Source: Hallerella porci
GTDB taxonomy: Bacteria > Fibrobacterota > Fibrobacteria > Fibrobacterales > Fibrobacteraceae
Assembly: GCF_003148885.1 (NCBI RefSeq)
Contig: NZ_QGHD01000001.1
Coordinates: 124,001 to 188,000, forward strand
Length of the DNA: 64,000 bases
Direction of reading: 5' to 3'
Part shown: positions 17,968-26,206 of the stretch, piece by piece
Numbering within the stretch: the stretch's first letter is position 1
How the letters are laid out: each line of letters starts with the position of its first letter
Notes under the pieces: model-generated
What the model saw: the letters and a program-made list of their open reading frames with translations, nothing else
Database searches by the model: none
Told to the model about the DNA's origin: nothing
Made by a program: the position numbers and the translations under genes

Positions 17968-19203
17968 ATGGACTCGAAAAAGAAAGCTTCTGCTAAGGCA
18001 AAGGTCGAAAAGCTGAAGGCGATTTCGCAGAAAGCGGAATCCAAAGTAGCGGAATTAAAAAACGCTTCGAGCAAAGCAAAGACCAAGGTAAAGACCAAGG
18101 TTGAAGAAATCAAGAAGACTGTGGCGAAGAATGCTGCAGTCAAGTCCAGCGCACTGAAGAAAACGGTCGCATCGAAGGTTTCATCGGCGGCAGAAAAAGT
18201 GGAAAAGTCTGTTTCGAAAGTCGCAGCGAAAGCAAAAGCCGCAGAAAAAGTCGTCGAAAAGGCTGCGGTGAAAGCGGAAAAATCTTCGGAAAAAGCCGTT
18301 GAAAAAGTCGTCGCAAAGGCACAGAAAGCAGCAAAGCCTGCAACGAAAACGGCGAAAGTTGTGAAAGCCGCGAAGGCAGAAAAATCGGCCGAAGAACTTT
18401 CTCCGGAATATCTCGCATTAATGCAGCGCGATCCGAACTTCCTCCACGCATTCTGGGATGTGAAAAAAGAACATCTCGAAAAGACGCTGGAAGATGGCGA
18501 CGTTTTAGTACTTCGTTTGTATGATGTTTCGTCGGACTTGACCGTCCGCAAAAACAAGAAGCGTAAATTCGAAGAAAAATTCCGCGAAATTGAAGTGCCC
18601 GCCGATGCAAAAAGTTGGTACGTGCAAAACCGCGAAGCGGTTTCTTTCCGCGCAACTCTCGGCGCAAAAACGCAAGCCGGTGAATTTAAGCCTCTCGTCG
18701 AAGCGCCTGCGATGCAGGTCTTCAGCTACGATGCGGTGAAAAATTCGGCGAAGAATTCCGATAGCGTTTTCTTCAAAGCATCTCTCGGCAGTGCCGGAAT
18801 CGGTGGCTTTGGAAGCTCGGGTCTTTCGAGTCAAACTGTAGCGTCTTGGCTTGAACATCTCGCGAGTTCTTCGGAATCTTTCTTCTCGGGTTCGATTTCG
18901 AGCGGTTCCATTCTTTCTTCGGGCGAACTTGCGAAGCAAGCGTTGCAACCGAGTCCGGATACCGTCAATTACGGAAAGGATTTCTTCCTCTGGGTCAAGA
19001 CTCGTTTAATCGTTTACGGTGGAACTCGTCCGGATGCGCATTTACAAGTCCGCGGCGAACCGTTCCCGCTCAACCCCGATGGAACATTCTCCTTCGAACA
19101 AGATTTGCCGGATTCGACGCAGATTATTCCTGTTTTCGCAACCGATAAAGACGGCGATTTCCCGACGACGATTGTACCTATCGTTGTGAAACGCACCGAG
19201 TAA
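17968..19203 (+). CDS. Lys/Ala-rich N-terminus plus DUF4912 domain
   Basis: 411 aa. Residues 1-135 are a low-complexity Lys/Ala/Val coiled region resembling histone H1-like tails. Residues about 140-250 match DUF4912 (LSPEYLALMQRDPNFLHAFWDV). The middle is Ser/Gly-rich, and the last 90 residues form an Ig-like DUF4912-associated region (VYGGTRPDAHLQVRGE). No signal peptide is visible. Lysine is written mostly as AAG, unlike many neighbours. DUF4912 proteins are often found beside GH57 genes, as here (9 bases upstream), pointing to a link with glucan metabolism; biochemical role unknown. Confidence 0.85.
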   Translation: MDSKKKASAKAKVEKLKAISQKAESKVAELKNASSKAKTKVKTKVEEIKKTVAKNAAVKSSALKKTVASKVSSAAEKVEKSVSKVAAKAKAAEKVVEKAAVKAEKSSEKAVEKVVAKAQKAAKPATKTAKVVKAAKAEKSAEELSPEYLALMQRDPNFLHAFWDVKKEHLEKTLEDGDVLVLRLYDVSSDLTVRKNKKRKFEEKFREIEVPADAKSWYVQNREAVSFRATLGAKTQAGEFKPLVEAPAMQVFSYDAVKNSAKNSDSVFFKASLGSAGIGGFGSSGLSSQTVASWLEHLASSSESFFSGSISSGSILSSGELAKQALQPSPDTVNYGKDFFLWVKTRLIVYGGTRPDAHLQVRGEPFPLNPDGTFSFEQDLPDSTQIIPVFATDKDGDFPTTIVPIVVKRTE

Positions 19204-19212
19204 AATTGATCG

Positions 19213-20778
19213 ATGTCCGCTGATTGTCATGGACAGTTGTATCTGCTATTGCACGCGCATTTGCCGTTTGTGCGTAGTCCAAGATATGACCGTTTTCTCG
19301 AAGAAAACTGGCTTTTTGAAGCGTTGACCGAAACGTATTTGCCGCTCGTGCAAACCCTTTCTCGCTTAGCGGAAAAGGGCGTGCCGGGGACTCTCAATTT
19401 GAGCGTTTCGCCACCGCTTCTCGCCATGCTTTCGGACGAACTTTTGCTTTCGCGTTATTCTCGGCATTTGCAAAAATTGCAGGAACTCGCAAGCAAAGAA
19501 CTCAATCGGCTGAAGGATGATTCGGCTCGGTTACCGATTGCAAAATTTTACGCAGCCCGCATCTTAGAACTTTCGGAGTTATGGGAAAATCGGCTGCATC
19601 GCGATATTTTATCCGAATTTGCTTCTCTAGAACGGCGCGGAAAATTGGCGCTTTTAACGTGTGTGGGAACGCATCCGTTTTTGCCGGCGTATCAAGCAGA
19701 ACCCGAAAGCATTCGGATGCAATTACGCTTAACCGTCGAAGCATTTGAACACGCTTTTGGAAAAGCGCCGCGGGGAGTTTGGCTCCCAGAATGCGGATTT
19801 TTTGATGGATTAGACAAATATCTTGCAGAGCAAAATTTTGAGTATTTCTTTATGGAAACTCACGGTGTTTTGCTCGCTGATCCCGCTCCGAAATATGGTG
19901 TCTTTGCGCCGATGAAAACGCCTTCGGGACTTTTGGTTTTAGGACGTGAACAAACGAGCTCTGTCGAAGTGTGGAGCCGTCAACGCGGTTACCCAGGACA
20001 TCCGGAATATCGCGAATTTTACAAAGACATTGCGAAAGAACTTCCGCGGGAGTATCTCGGCGAATACTTCTTTGCCGGCGAAACTCCTATCGATACGGGA
20101 TTTAAATATTACCGCATTACCGGTGGGGAAGAAAAGGAATTGTATCGTCCGTGGCAAGCGATGAATCTCGCCCGCGAACATGCGCGCCTTTTCATTGCGA
20201 ATCGAGAAGCGTTAATGGCAGAACTCGGCCCGCAGATGACTTCGCACCGTCCTTGCGTTCTTTGTCCCTACGACGCAGAACTTTTTGGCCATTGGTGGTT
20301 TGAAGGTCCGCAATTTATCGAATCGCTTTTTGAAAGCGCCGCTTCGTCGCAGATTTTGCAGCTCGCTTCGGTGAATGAAATGCAAGAAGATTCCGAAGAG
20401 TGTGAACCGCATCGCCCGATTTTCTCTTCTTGGGGCGAAAATGGATTTGCTTCGGTCTGGGTAAATCCGCAAGTGGAATTTGTCTATCCGAAATTCTTCA
20501 AAATGTTTGCGATTTTTAAGCAGTTCAAAAATTCCGCACAAACGGAAAAGCAGAAGAAAATTTTAGCGCAAATGGAACGCGAACTTGTGCTTTTCCAAGC
20601 TTCGGACTGGGCGTTTATGATTCACAATCATTCGGCGGATGGCTACGCTGAAAAGCGCCTTGCAGAGCATGAACGCGACTTTATGAAATTAGCCGCGATG
20701 TTCCGCGGAGAATTTGAAGACGATAAATTATTGCAAGAAATTATGTTCCGCGATAATATTTTCCCGTGGATTCAATAA
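19213..20778 (+). CDS. GH57 alpha-glucan branching enzyme-like protein
   Basis: 521 aa. GH57 conserved regions are present: HAHLPFVRSP (His14/His16), WLPECGF with nucleophile Glu193, and YDAELFGHWW with acid/base Asp354. The C-terminal helical region (SDWAFMIHNHSADGYAE) matches GH57/DUF1957 branching enzymes. Expected action is transfer of alpha-1,4-glucan segments to alpha-1,6 branches in glycogen; a 4-alpha-glucanotransferase activity is the main alternative. No signal peptide, so cytoplasmic. It directly follows the DUF4912 gene and is closed by a strong bidirectional terminator. Confidence 0.88.
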   Translation: MSADCHGQLYLLLHAHLPFVRSPRYDRFLEENWLFEALTETYLPLVQTLSRLAEKGVPGTLNLSVSPPLLAMLSDELLLSRYSRHLQKLQELASKELNRLKDDSARLPIAKFYAARILELSELWENRLHRDILSEFASLERRGKLALLTCVGTHPFLPAYQAEPESIRMQLRLTVEAFEHAFGKAPRGVWLPECGFFDGLDKYLAEQNFEYFFMETHGVLLADPAPKYGVFAPMKTPSGLLVLGREQTSSVEVWSRQRGYPGHPEYREFYKDIAKELPREYLGEYFFAGETPIDTGFKYYRITGGEEKELYRPWQAMNLAREHARLFIANREALMAELGPQMTSHRPCVLCPYDAELFGHWWFEGPQFIESLFESAASSQILQLASVNEMQEDSEECEPHRPIFSSWGENGFASVWVNPQVEFVYPKFFKMFAIFKQFKNSAQTEKQKKILAQMERELVLFQASDWAFMIHNHSADGYAEKRLAEHERDFMKLAAMFRGEFEDDKLLQEIMFRDNIFPWIQ

Positions 20779-20793
20779 CGCAAATTTTGAATG

Positions 20794-20835
20794 AATTAAG
20801 AAAACGCAGTGCTTTTGCACTGCGTTTTCTTAATT
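20794..20835. terminator. Strong bidirectional terminator
   Basis: A perfect 19-bp inverted repeat with a TTTT loop between the convergent GH57 and nadB genes. One arm runs over the nadB stop codon (20830-20832). The A/T-rich ends give a U-tract on both transcripts. Confidence 0.9.
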
Positions 20836-22419
20836 TTCTTCGAGAGGATATTTGAGGAAAATGCTGTGATGCACGATTTTCGGCGAAAGATTGGGGTAGT
20901 CGAGAATCGATTGCAAACCGCGGGATTCTTTGCGGGCGAGAGCGCTTTTCACAATTAAAATGCTGCTTTCGACGGCGTTGCGGAATTCCAAAAGGGCGAC
21001 GGTTTTTGGCGTCTTCTTTTTCATTTCGGTTTCGACTTCGGAGTTGAATTTGCGAAGCTCTTCGAGGCCTTCGTTTAATCCGGCGACCGAGCGGACGATG
21101 CCGCATTTTTCCCACATGAGCTTTTTCGCTTCGAGGGTGCGCTTTTTCCAATGATCGCCACCTTTCATCAAAATTTTTTCTGCCGGAATTTTCGGCGTGC
21201 GGAATGTCTTTTTGAGAATTCCTGTTTTCTCCATATTTTCGACAGCGCGAAGTGCAAAGACAACGCTTTCCAAAAGGGAATTGGAAGCGAGACGGTTTGC
21301 GCCGTGAACGCCTGTGGCGGCGACTTCACCCGAAGCGTAAAGCCCTTCGAGTTTTGTGCGCGACCAAGTATCGACGAGAACGCCTCCGCACATATAATGT
21401 GCTGCGGGCACGACTGGAATCCATTCCTTTGTCATGTCAACGCCAGCCGAAAGGCACTTCGCATAAATATGCGGGAAATGCGTCTTGGTATCTTTCGGAT
21501 TGTGTGCGGTGACATCGAGGAACATGCAAGGTTCGCCGGTGCGTTTCATCTCACGGTGAATGGCGCGGGCGACGATATCGCGCGGAGCCAAAGAACGCAG
21601 CGGGTGAACGCCGTTCATAAATTCTTTGCCGTCTTTGTTTTTGAGAATGCCGCCAAAACCGCGGACCGCTTCCGAGATGAGGAAAGATTTTTTGAGGCTC
21701 GGCGCATAAAGCGATGTCGGATGGAATTGCATAAATTCCACATCTTGAATCGCAGCACCGGCGCGGGCTGCAATCGCAATGCCATCGCCACAAGCATCGG
21801 CGGGATCGATGGTGTGCAGCCAAAGACGTCCAGCACCACCAGTAGCCATCAGCGTTACCTTGGCAAAAATCGCTTCGGTTTCACCCGTTTGCTGATGAAT
21901 GACTTTTGCCCCGAGAACGCGGTTGCGTTCTTTGTTCAAAATCAAATCTTCGATGAGCGCATTTTCGAGGAAAGTGATATTTTCAAATTCGTGCAATTTG
22001 GCGAGAAGCGCCCGCATAATTTCTTTGCCGGTCAAATCCGCTGCGTGTAAAATGCGACGATGACTATGCCCGCCTTCCAAATGCAAATCAAAACGGATGT
22101 TCGCATCGTTCGCTTCGGCGGGAGTAAATTTAACTCCCCATTTGACGAGCTGCGCAATCGTATCCGGTCCGTTTTCGACGAGAATTTTTACCGCATTTTT
22201 TTTGCAAAGGCCAGCGCCTGCTTCGCAGGTATCTTCTTCGTGAAGCTTAAAAGAATCCTTCGGATCGGTGACGGAACAAATGCCGCCTTGCGCGTAATTT
22301 GAAGAACCGTCCGGTTTTGCTCCCTTGGTCAAAATTAGAACAGAATGTCCGTGTTCTGCAGCTTTAATGGCTGCGCTTAAGCCGGAAATGCCGGCGCCGA
22401 GAATCAAAATATCGTACAC
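20830..22419 (-). CDS. nadB: L-aspartate oxidase
   Basis: 529 aa. FAD-binding start (ILGAGISGLSAAIKAAEHG), substrate-side EGGHSHRRI and HYMCGGVLVDTW with NRLASNSLLESVVF all match NadB. It oxidises aspartate to iminoaspartate for quinolinate synthesis, the first step of de novo NAD formation. nadA and nadC are not in the window; nadE is at 6.9 kb. The gene is single, with its end inside the strong terminator hairpin. Confidence 0.95.
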   Translation of the reverse strand: MYDILILGAGISGLSAAIKAAEHGHSVLILTKGAKPDGSSNYAQGGICSVTDPKDSFKLHEEDTCEAGAGLCKKNAVKILVENGPDTIAQLVKWGVKFTPAEANDANIRFDLHLEGGHSHRRILHAADLTGKEIMRALLAKLHEFENITFLENALIEDLILNKERNRVLGAKVIHQQTGETEAIFAKVTLMATGGAGRLWLHTIDPADACGDGIAIAARAGAAIQDVEFMQFHPTSLYAPSLKKSFLISEAVRGFGGILKNKDGKEFMNGVHPLRSLAPRDIVARAIHREMKRTGEPCMFLDVTAHNPKDTKTHFPHIYAKCLSAGVDMTKEWIPVVPAAHYMCGGVLVDTWSRTKLEGLYASGEVAATGVHGANRLASNSLLESVVFALRAVENMEKTGILKKTFRTPKIPAEKILMKGGDHWKKRTLEAKKLMWEKCGIVRSVAGLNEGLEELRKFNSEVETEMKKKTPKTVALLEFRNAVESSILIVKSALARKESRGLQSILDYPNLSPKIVHHSIFLKYPLEEN

Positions 22420-22554
22420 GATAGCCTCTGCGAAGAGTTGTTGAAGGCGAGTATATTATAGAAAATTTAACGGAATGCGGTGAAAAATTTTCTTTAGAAA
22501 CGCAGCTTTTTGTGCTGTATTTTCTACTTTAATCGCAAACGATGGAATGAAAAA

Positions 22555-23268
22555 ATGAAAAAATTTTTTGCTTGGATTTTTCTCTTTTCGGCGGTGGCAT
22601 TTGCCGATGACGTCATTCAATTTGCAACGGATCCGTATGAACTCGGCGAAATTCCGCAGGGCGAAACGCGCCACGTTAAACTCGGCGGCGCGAATGTTTC
22701 GAATCGTCCGATTCAAATCGAAACCGTTCTTTGTCAAGGCGTGGGCTGCTCCAATTTTCAATACACAAAAGAGGCAAAGCCCCGCGAACCCGTGAATGTT
22801 GAATTTGATTTTTCAACAGCGAATCTCGAAGGCAAAATGGCGAATATGGTTGTCATCGTCGATAGCGACGGCAAACCGCATCCGATTACATTGCAAGGAA
22901 CGGTCGTTGCGCCATTCATCTTTAGCGAAAAAATGTTTGACGCGGGCTATTATTCTTCGGGCGAAAAACGCGAATGGACATTTTATGTGTGGAGCGCAGA
23001 CCAAAAAACGCGCCCCGATTTGACTCTTCCGCAAGAATTTACGAAAGAATTTTCGGTGCAAATCAAAAATGTTTCGTTGAATGTGAAAAATTTTGATGCG
23101 ATTCAAGAAGGCGGGAAAATTCCGGGGCAAAAAATTACTTTGAAAACGGCAGGCCTTTTCCGCGACCCGAAAATGAAGCAGAAAAGCCTTTCGAAAATCG
23201 TTTCTTTTTCGAGCAAATTGCATCCGAAGGCGACTCCCGAAGTCTTAATCATCGGTTATTGGAAATGA
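22555..23268 (+). CDS. Exported DUF1573-like protein
   Basis: 237 aa from the ATG at 22555, which begins a clean signal peptide (KKFFAWIFLFSAVAFA); the frame is open 45 bases further up but that part is not signal-like. The mature part has beta-sandwich patterning with YELGEIPQGETRHVKLGGAN, as in DUF1573/ASPM-SPD-2-Hydin type domains. It is likely periplasmic. Function unknown. It is divergent from nadB and upstream of tRNA-Pro. Confidence 0.72.
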   Translation: MKKFFAWIFLFSAVAFADDVIQFATDPYELGEIPQGETRHVKLGGANVSNRPIQIETVLCQGVGCSNFQYTKEAKPREPVNVEFDFSTANLEGKMANMVVIVDSDGKPHPITLQGTVVAPFIFSEKMFDAGYYSSGEKREWTFYVWSADQKTRPDLTLPQEFTKEFSVQIKNVSLNVKNFDAIQEGGKIPGQKITLKTAGLFRDPKMKQKSLSKIVSFSSKLHPKATPEVLIIGYWK

Positions 23269-23352
23269 AATTGAACGATTTTTGCTTTCCCCTTGCAAAA
23301 ATGGAAACTTTAATGTAAATTTGGAGCGCCTGCAAATGGGCAAAAAAATTTG

Positions 23353-23426
23353 CGGGCTGTAGCTCAGTCTGGTAGAGCGCTTGAATGGGGTTCAAGAGGT
23401 CGTTGGTTCGAATCCAATCAGCCCGA
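23353..23426 (+). tRNA. tRNA-Pro (anticodon GGG)
   Basis: A full cloverleaf of 74 bases. Acceptor stem CGGGCTG / CAGCCCG, D arm GCTC...GAGC, anticodon stem CTTGA / TCAAG with loop ATGGGGT giving anticodon GGG, T arm with GTTCGAAT. The discriminator base is A; CCA is not encoded. A terminator follows 6 bases later. Confidence 0.96.
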
Positions 23427-23432
23427 GAAAAA

Positions 23433-23459
23433 AGCATCGCAAATCGCGGTGCTTTTTTT
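23433..23459 (+). terminator. Terminator of tRNA-Pro
   Basis: 8-bp stem AGCATCGC / GCGGTGCT (one G-T pair), 5-base loop, then seven T. Placed directly after the tRNA. Confidence 0.85.
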
Positions 23460-23514
23460 GTGGAAAAATTTTGCAAAGAAAGTGGGGAAGTAGAACGGAA
23501 AATTTTAAAAAGAA

Positions 23515-23541
23515 AAAAGCGAACGCGGCGCGTTCGCTTTT
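23515..23541 (-). terminator. Terminator of ilvBH operon
   Basis: 11-bp stem AAAAGCGAACG / CGTTCGCTTTT with a short GC-rich loop, just after the ilvH stop. On the reverse strand the stem end is U-rich. Confidence 0.8.
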
Positions 23542-23558
23542 CAAAACGGGGAAGAGTT

Positions 23559-24071
23559 TTAGGTAATGTCTTCGCCTTGCAGCATAATGACTTTACCCGT
23601 GCGGATGTATTCCAACACTTCGAAGTTATCGAGGAGACGTTTCATCGCATCGATTTTGTCCGAGTTTCCGGTGACTTGAATAATCATCGAAGTTTCGGTC
23701 ATATCGACGGTCGTCGCCTTGAAATGATCGCAGTATTGCAGAATTTCGGTCCGCTGTTCCGCTTGGCATTTTAGCTTGATCAACGCGAGTTCTTTTTCCA
23801 CGGTCTTGGAGCCGGTATGATCCTTCGCCTGAATCACATCGACGAGCTTTTCGAGCTGCTTAATGATTTGGACGAGAATTTCGGGATTACCGTGAGCCAC
23901 AATGTTCATGCGGCTGAAGTCGGGATTTAATGTCGGCGAAACGACGAGAGAATCCAAGTTGTATCCGCGACGCGAGAAGACGAGCGCAATGCGCACGAGG
24001 ACGCCGGGGCGGTTTGCCACGAGAAGGCTCAAGCAATGAGCGGTTTCTTTCTTTTCAGTAGCTGCTGTCAT
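23559..24071 (-). CDS. ilvH: Acetolactate synthase small (regulatory) subunit
   Basis: 170 aa. The N-terminal ACT domain (CLSLLVANRPGVLVRIALVF, with SRRGYNLDSL) and the C-terminal half (ELALIKLKC, then EVTGNSDKIDA-like IQVTGNSDKID) match IlvH/IlvN. It confers valine feedback control on the catalytic subunit. It starts 2 bases after the ilvB stop, forming an ilvBH operon. A terminator hairpin lies just downstream. Confidence 0.95.
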   Translation of the reverse strand: MTAATEKKETAHCLSLLVANRPGVLVRIALVFSRRGYNLDSLVVSPTLNPDFSRMNIVAHGNPEILVQIIKQLEKLVDVIQAKDHTGSKTVEKELALIKLKCQAEQRTEILQYCDHFKATTVDMTETSMIIQVTGNSDKIDAMKRLLDNFEVLEYIRTGKVIMLQGEDIT

Positions 24072-24073
24072 GA

Positions 24074-25798
24074 TTAGGTGCTCCCTGTCGGCTTTTCGAG
24101 CTGACCTTTGGGTTGTTCCGTTAACATTGCGGTAAGCGGTGCGCCTGCCGGAATCATCGGGAACACATTATCTTCTTCTTCGCATTCGCAGTGGATGAGC
24201 ACGGGGCCATCTTTATATTCGAGTGCTTTTTGAATGACGCGTTCTGCATCGGCGGAGCGTTTAATGCGGAATCCTTTAATTCCGTAAGCTTCGGCGAGTT
24301 TCACAAAGTCGGGATTGCCTTCCATGCTCACAGCAGAATAACGTTTGCCGTAGAACATATCTTGCCATTGACGCACCATACCGAGGTATTTGTTGTCCAT
24401 GACGAAAATTTTAATCGGCAATTTGTGAATCGCAGCAGTCGCAAGTTCAAATTCGGTCATTTGGAAACCGCCGTCGCCAGCAAAGCAGCAAACCGGCCAG
24501 CTTAAATCCGAACCGATGCCGATTGCTGCACCGATTGCCGACGGGAAGCCAAAGCCCATCGTGCCTGCGCCGCCGCTCGTAATGAACTGACGCGGATAAT
24601 CGGCTTTGTAGAATTGAGCGACCCACATTTGATGTTGTCCCACGTCGGTCGTAATAATCGCTTTACCCTTGGTGAGTTCGTAAACGGTCGAGATGATATG
24701 TTGCATCCGGAGACCGCCCTGCTTCGGGTAAGTCAGCGCATAACGCTTCTTATAAGTCTGCACCGTCTTCACCCATTCATCGGTATCCAAACGCGAAACG
24801 AGCGGGAGAAGTTGTTCCAAAATTAACTTGGCGTCGCCGCAGAGGAATGCATCGGGCTGAAGAATTTTTCCTTCTTCGGCAGGGTCGATGTCGACATGAA
24901 TAATCGTTGCGCCTTTGCAGAATTCGTCGAGCTTTCCGGTAATGCGGTCATCGAAACGCGATCCGATGCTCATGATGAGATCGCATTCGAGAAGTGCTTT
25001 GTTCGCATAAGCGGTGCCGTGCATCCCGAGCATGCCGAGAGAAAGCGGATGCGTTTCGGGGAAAGCGCCGAGGCCCAAAAGGGTTTCGACAACGGGCACA
25101 TTTAATTTTTCGGCGAGTTCTTTCACCTGGCGAGACGCATTCGAAATGATTGCGCCGTGACCCACGAGAAGAAGCGGCTTCGTCGATTTCTTGAGAAGAG
25201 CGGCAGCCTTTTCTACCGAAGCGGTATCAGCGTAAGTCGGGATTTTATAACCCGGCAAATTGACTTCGTCGGTAAATTGTGCAGAGCAATTTCCGGCGGT
25301 CACATCTTTCGGCAAATCGATGAGCACAGGACCCGGGCGACCCGAACGTGCGATGTGGAAAGCTTCTTTCATTACGTGCGGTAAATCGTTCGGATCTTTC
25401 ACGAGGAAGGAATGCTTCACCGCAGCAAATGTCATGCCGCTTGTATCGCATTCTTGGAACGCGTCTTTACCGAGGTTTGGCGTAGTGGTCTGCGCAGCGA
25501 GAACGACGAGGGGCGAAGAATCCATCAAAGCGGTGTAAATTCCGGTGAACGTATTGGTTGCACCCGGACCGCTCGTTACGAGGACGACGCCGACTTTTCC
25601 TGTGGCGCGCGCATAGCCGTCGGCCATATGAGTTGCGCCTTGTTCGTGGCGAGAAAGCACCATCTTGATATTCGAATCAAGGAGGGCATCGAAAAGAGGA
25701 ATCGCGGATCCGCCTGGATAACCAAAGATTGTGTCCACGCCTTCGCGCTTCAAACAATCCATAATTACCTGAGCACCGCTTAATGCATGATTTGTCAT
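24074..25798 (-). CDS. ilvB: Acetolactate synthase large subunit
   Basis: 574 aa from the ATG at 25798, chosen because the family normally begins with a segment like LSGAQVIMDCLKREGV; the open frame runs 44 codons further but that AT-rich part lacks similarity. The catalytic Glu is in YPGGSAIPLFDAL / RHEQGATHMADGYAR. The ThDP-binding motif is GDGGFQMTEFELATA to NKYLGMVRQWQ. It condenses pyruvate (or 2-oxobutyrate) for branched-chain amino acids. The leader region shows no obvious attenuator. Confidence 0.95.
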   Translation of the reverse strand: MTNHALSGAQVIMDCLKREGVDTIFGYPGGSAIPLFDALLDSNIKMVLSRHEQGATHMADGYARATGKVGVVLVTSGPGATNTFTGIYTALMDSSPLVVLAAQTTTPNLGKDAFQECDTSGMTFAAVKHSFLVKDPNDLPHVMKEAFHIARSGRPGPVLIDLPKDVTAGNCSAQFTDEVNLPGYKIPTYADTASVEKAAALLKKSTKPLLLVGHGAIISNASRQVKELAEKLNVPVVETLLGLGAFPETHPLSLGMLGMHGTAYANKALLECDLIMSIGSRFDDRITGKLDEFCKGATIIHVDIDPAEEGKILQPDAFLCGDAKLILEQLLPLVSRLDTDEWVKTVQTYKKRYALTYPKQGGLRMQHIISTVYELTKGKAIITTDVGQHQMWVAQFYKADYPRQFITSGGAGTMGFGFPSAIGAAIGIGSDLSWPVCCFAGDGGFQMTEFELATAAIHKLPIKIFVMDNKYLGMVRQWQDMFYGKRYSAVSMEGNPDFVKLAEAYGIKGFRIKRSADAERVIQKALEYKDGPVLIHCECEEEDNVFPMIPAGAPLTAMLTEQPKGQLEKPTGST

Positions 25799-26206
25799 AG
25801 GGTATCTCGGTGAATTAAATCCTAAAAGTTGCGGAAAATATAGAATATAATCGGGAAAAAGAGAAGATTTTATCTGGAAAAGTGAAGATTTTTCGAAAAC
25901 CTTGGATGAAAATTTTTGAAATTGATTCAAAAACGGATAAAATTGAGAGAAAAAATGAAAATTTTGAAAAATGAAAGTGAAAAAATGAATGTTTTAGAAT
26001 GAATTTTTGAAATGTTAAAATTTAGAAAAGGAAAAATGACGATAAAATGAAATGTTTTTTTCGAAAATTGACGCCGTTCAAGTGGATAAATCAAAATTTT
26101 TAATGAATTCTTCTGGTTTTAAAAGCGGGAAGGAATCTGCGGGGCTTCGTTTGAAGGAAAATGAAAATTTCTAAATTGCGCTTTAGTAACAACAAAAGGA
26201 GAACTT
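25799..26206. other. AT-rich divergent intergenic region, ilvB / pflB
   Basis: 408 bases without a gene. It is strongly A-rich, with many GAAAA(T)TTT-like words, and must carry the divergent promoters of ilvBH and pflBA. AAAGGAGAAC just before 26207 is the pflB ribosome-binding site. I see no clean hairpin, riboswitch core or perfect FNR box. Confidence 0.7.

Noticed and set aside
21151-22050. 299-codon forward open frame opposite nadB
   Set aside because: nadB on the other strand is unambiguous; the composition is that of a complement frame.
25916-25930. FNR-like box TTGA-N7-TCAA upstream of pflB
   Set aside because: Spacing is one base too long and it lies about 275 bases from the start in A-rich DNA.
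25799-25930. 44-codon N-terminal extension of IlvB or a leader peptide
   Set aside because: It is AT-rich, unlike the family N-terminus, and shows no Ile/Leu/Val run with attenuator hairpins.
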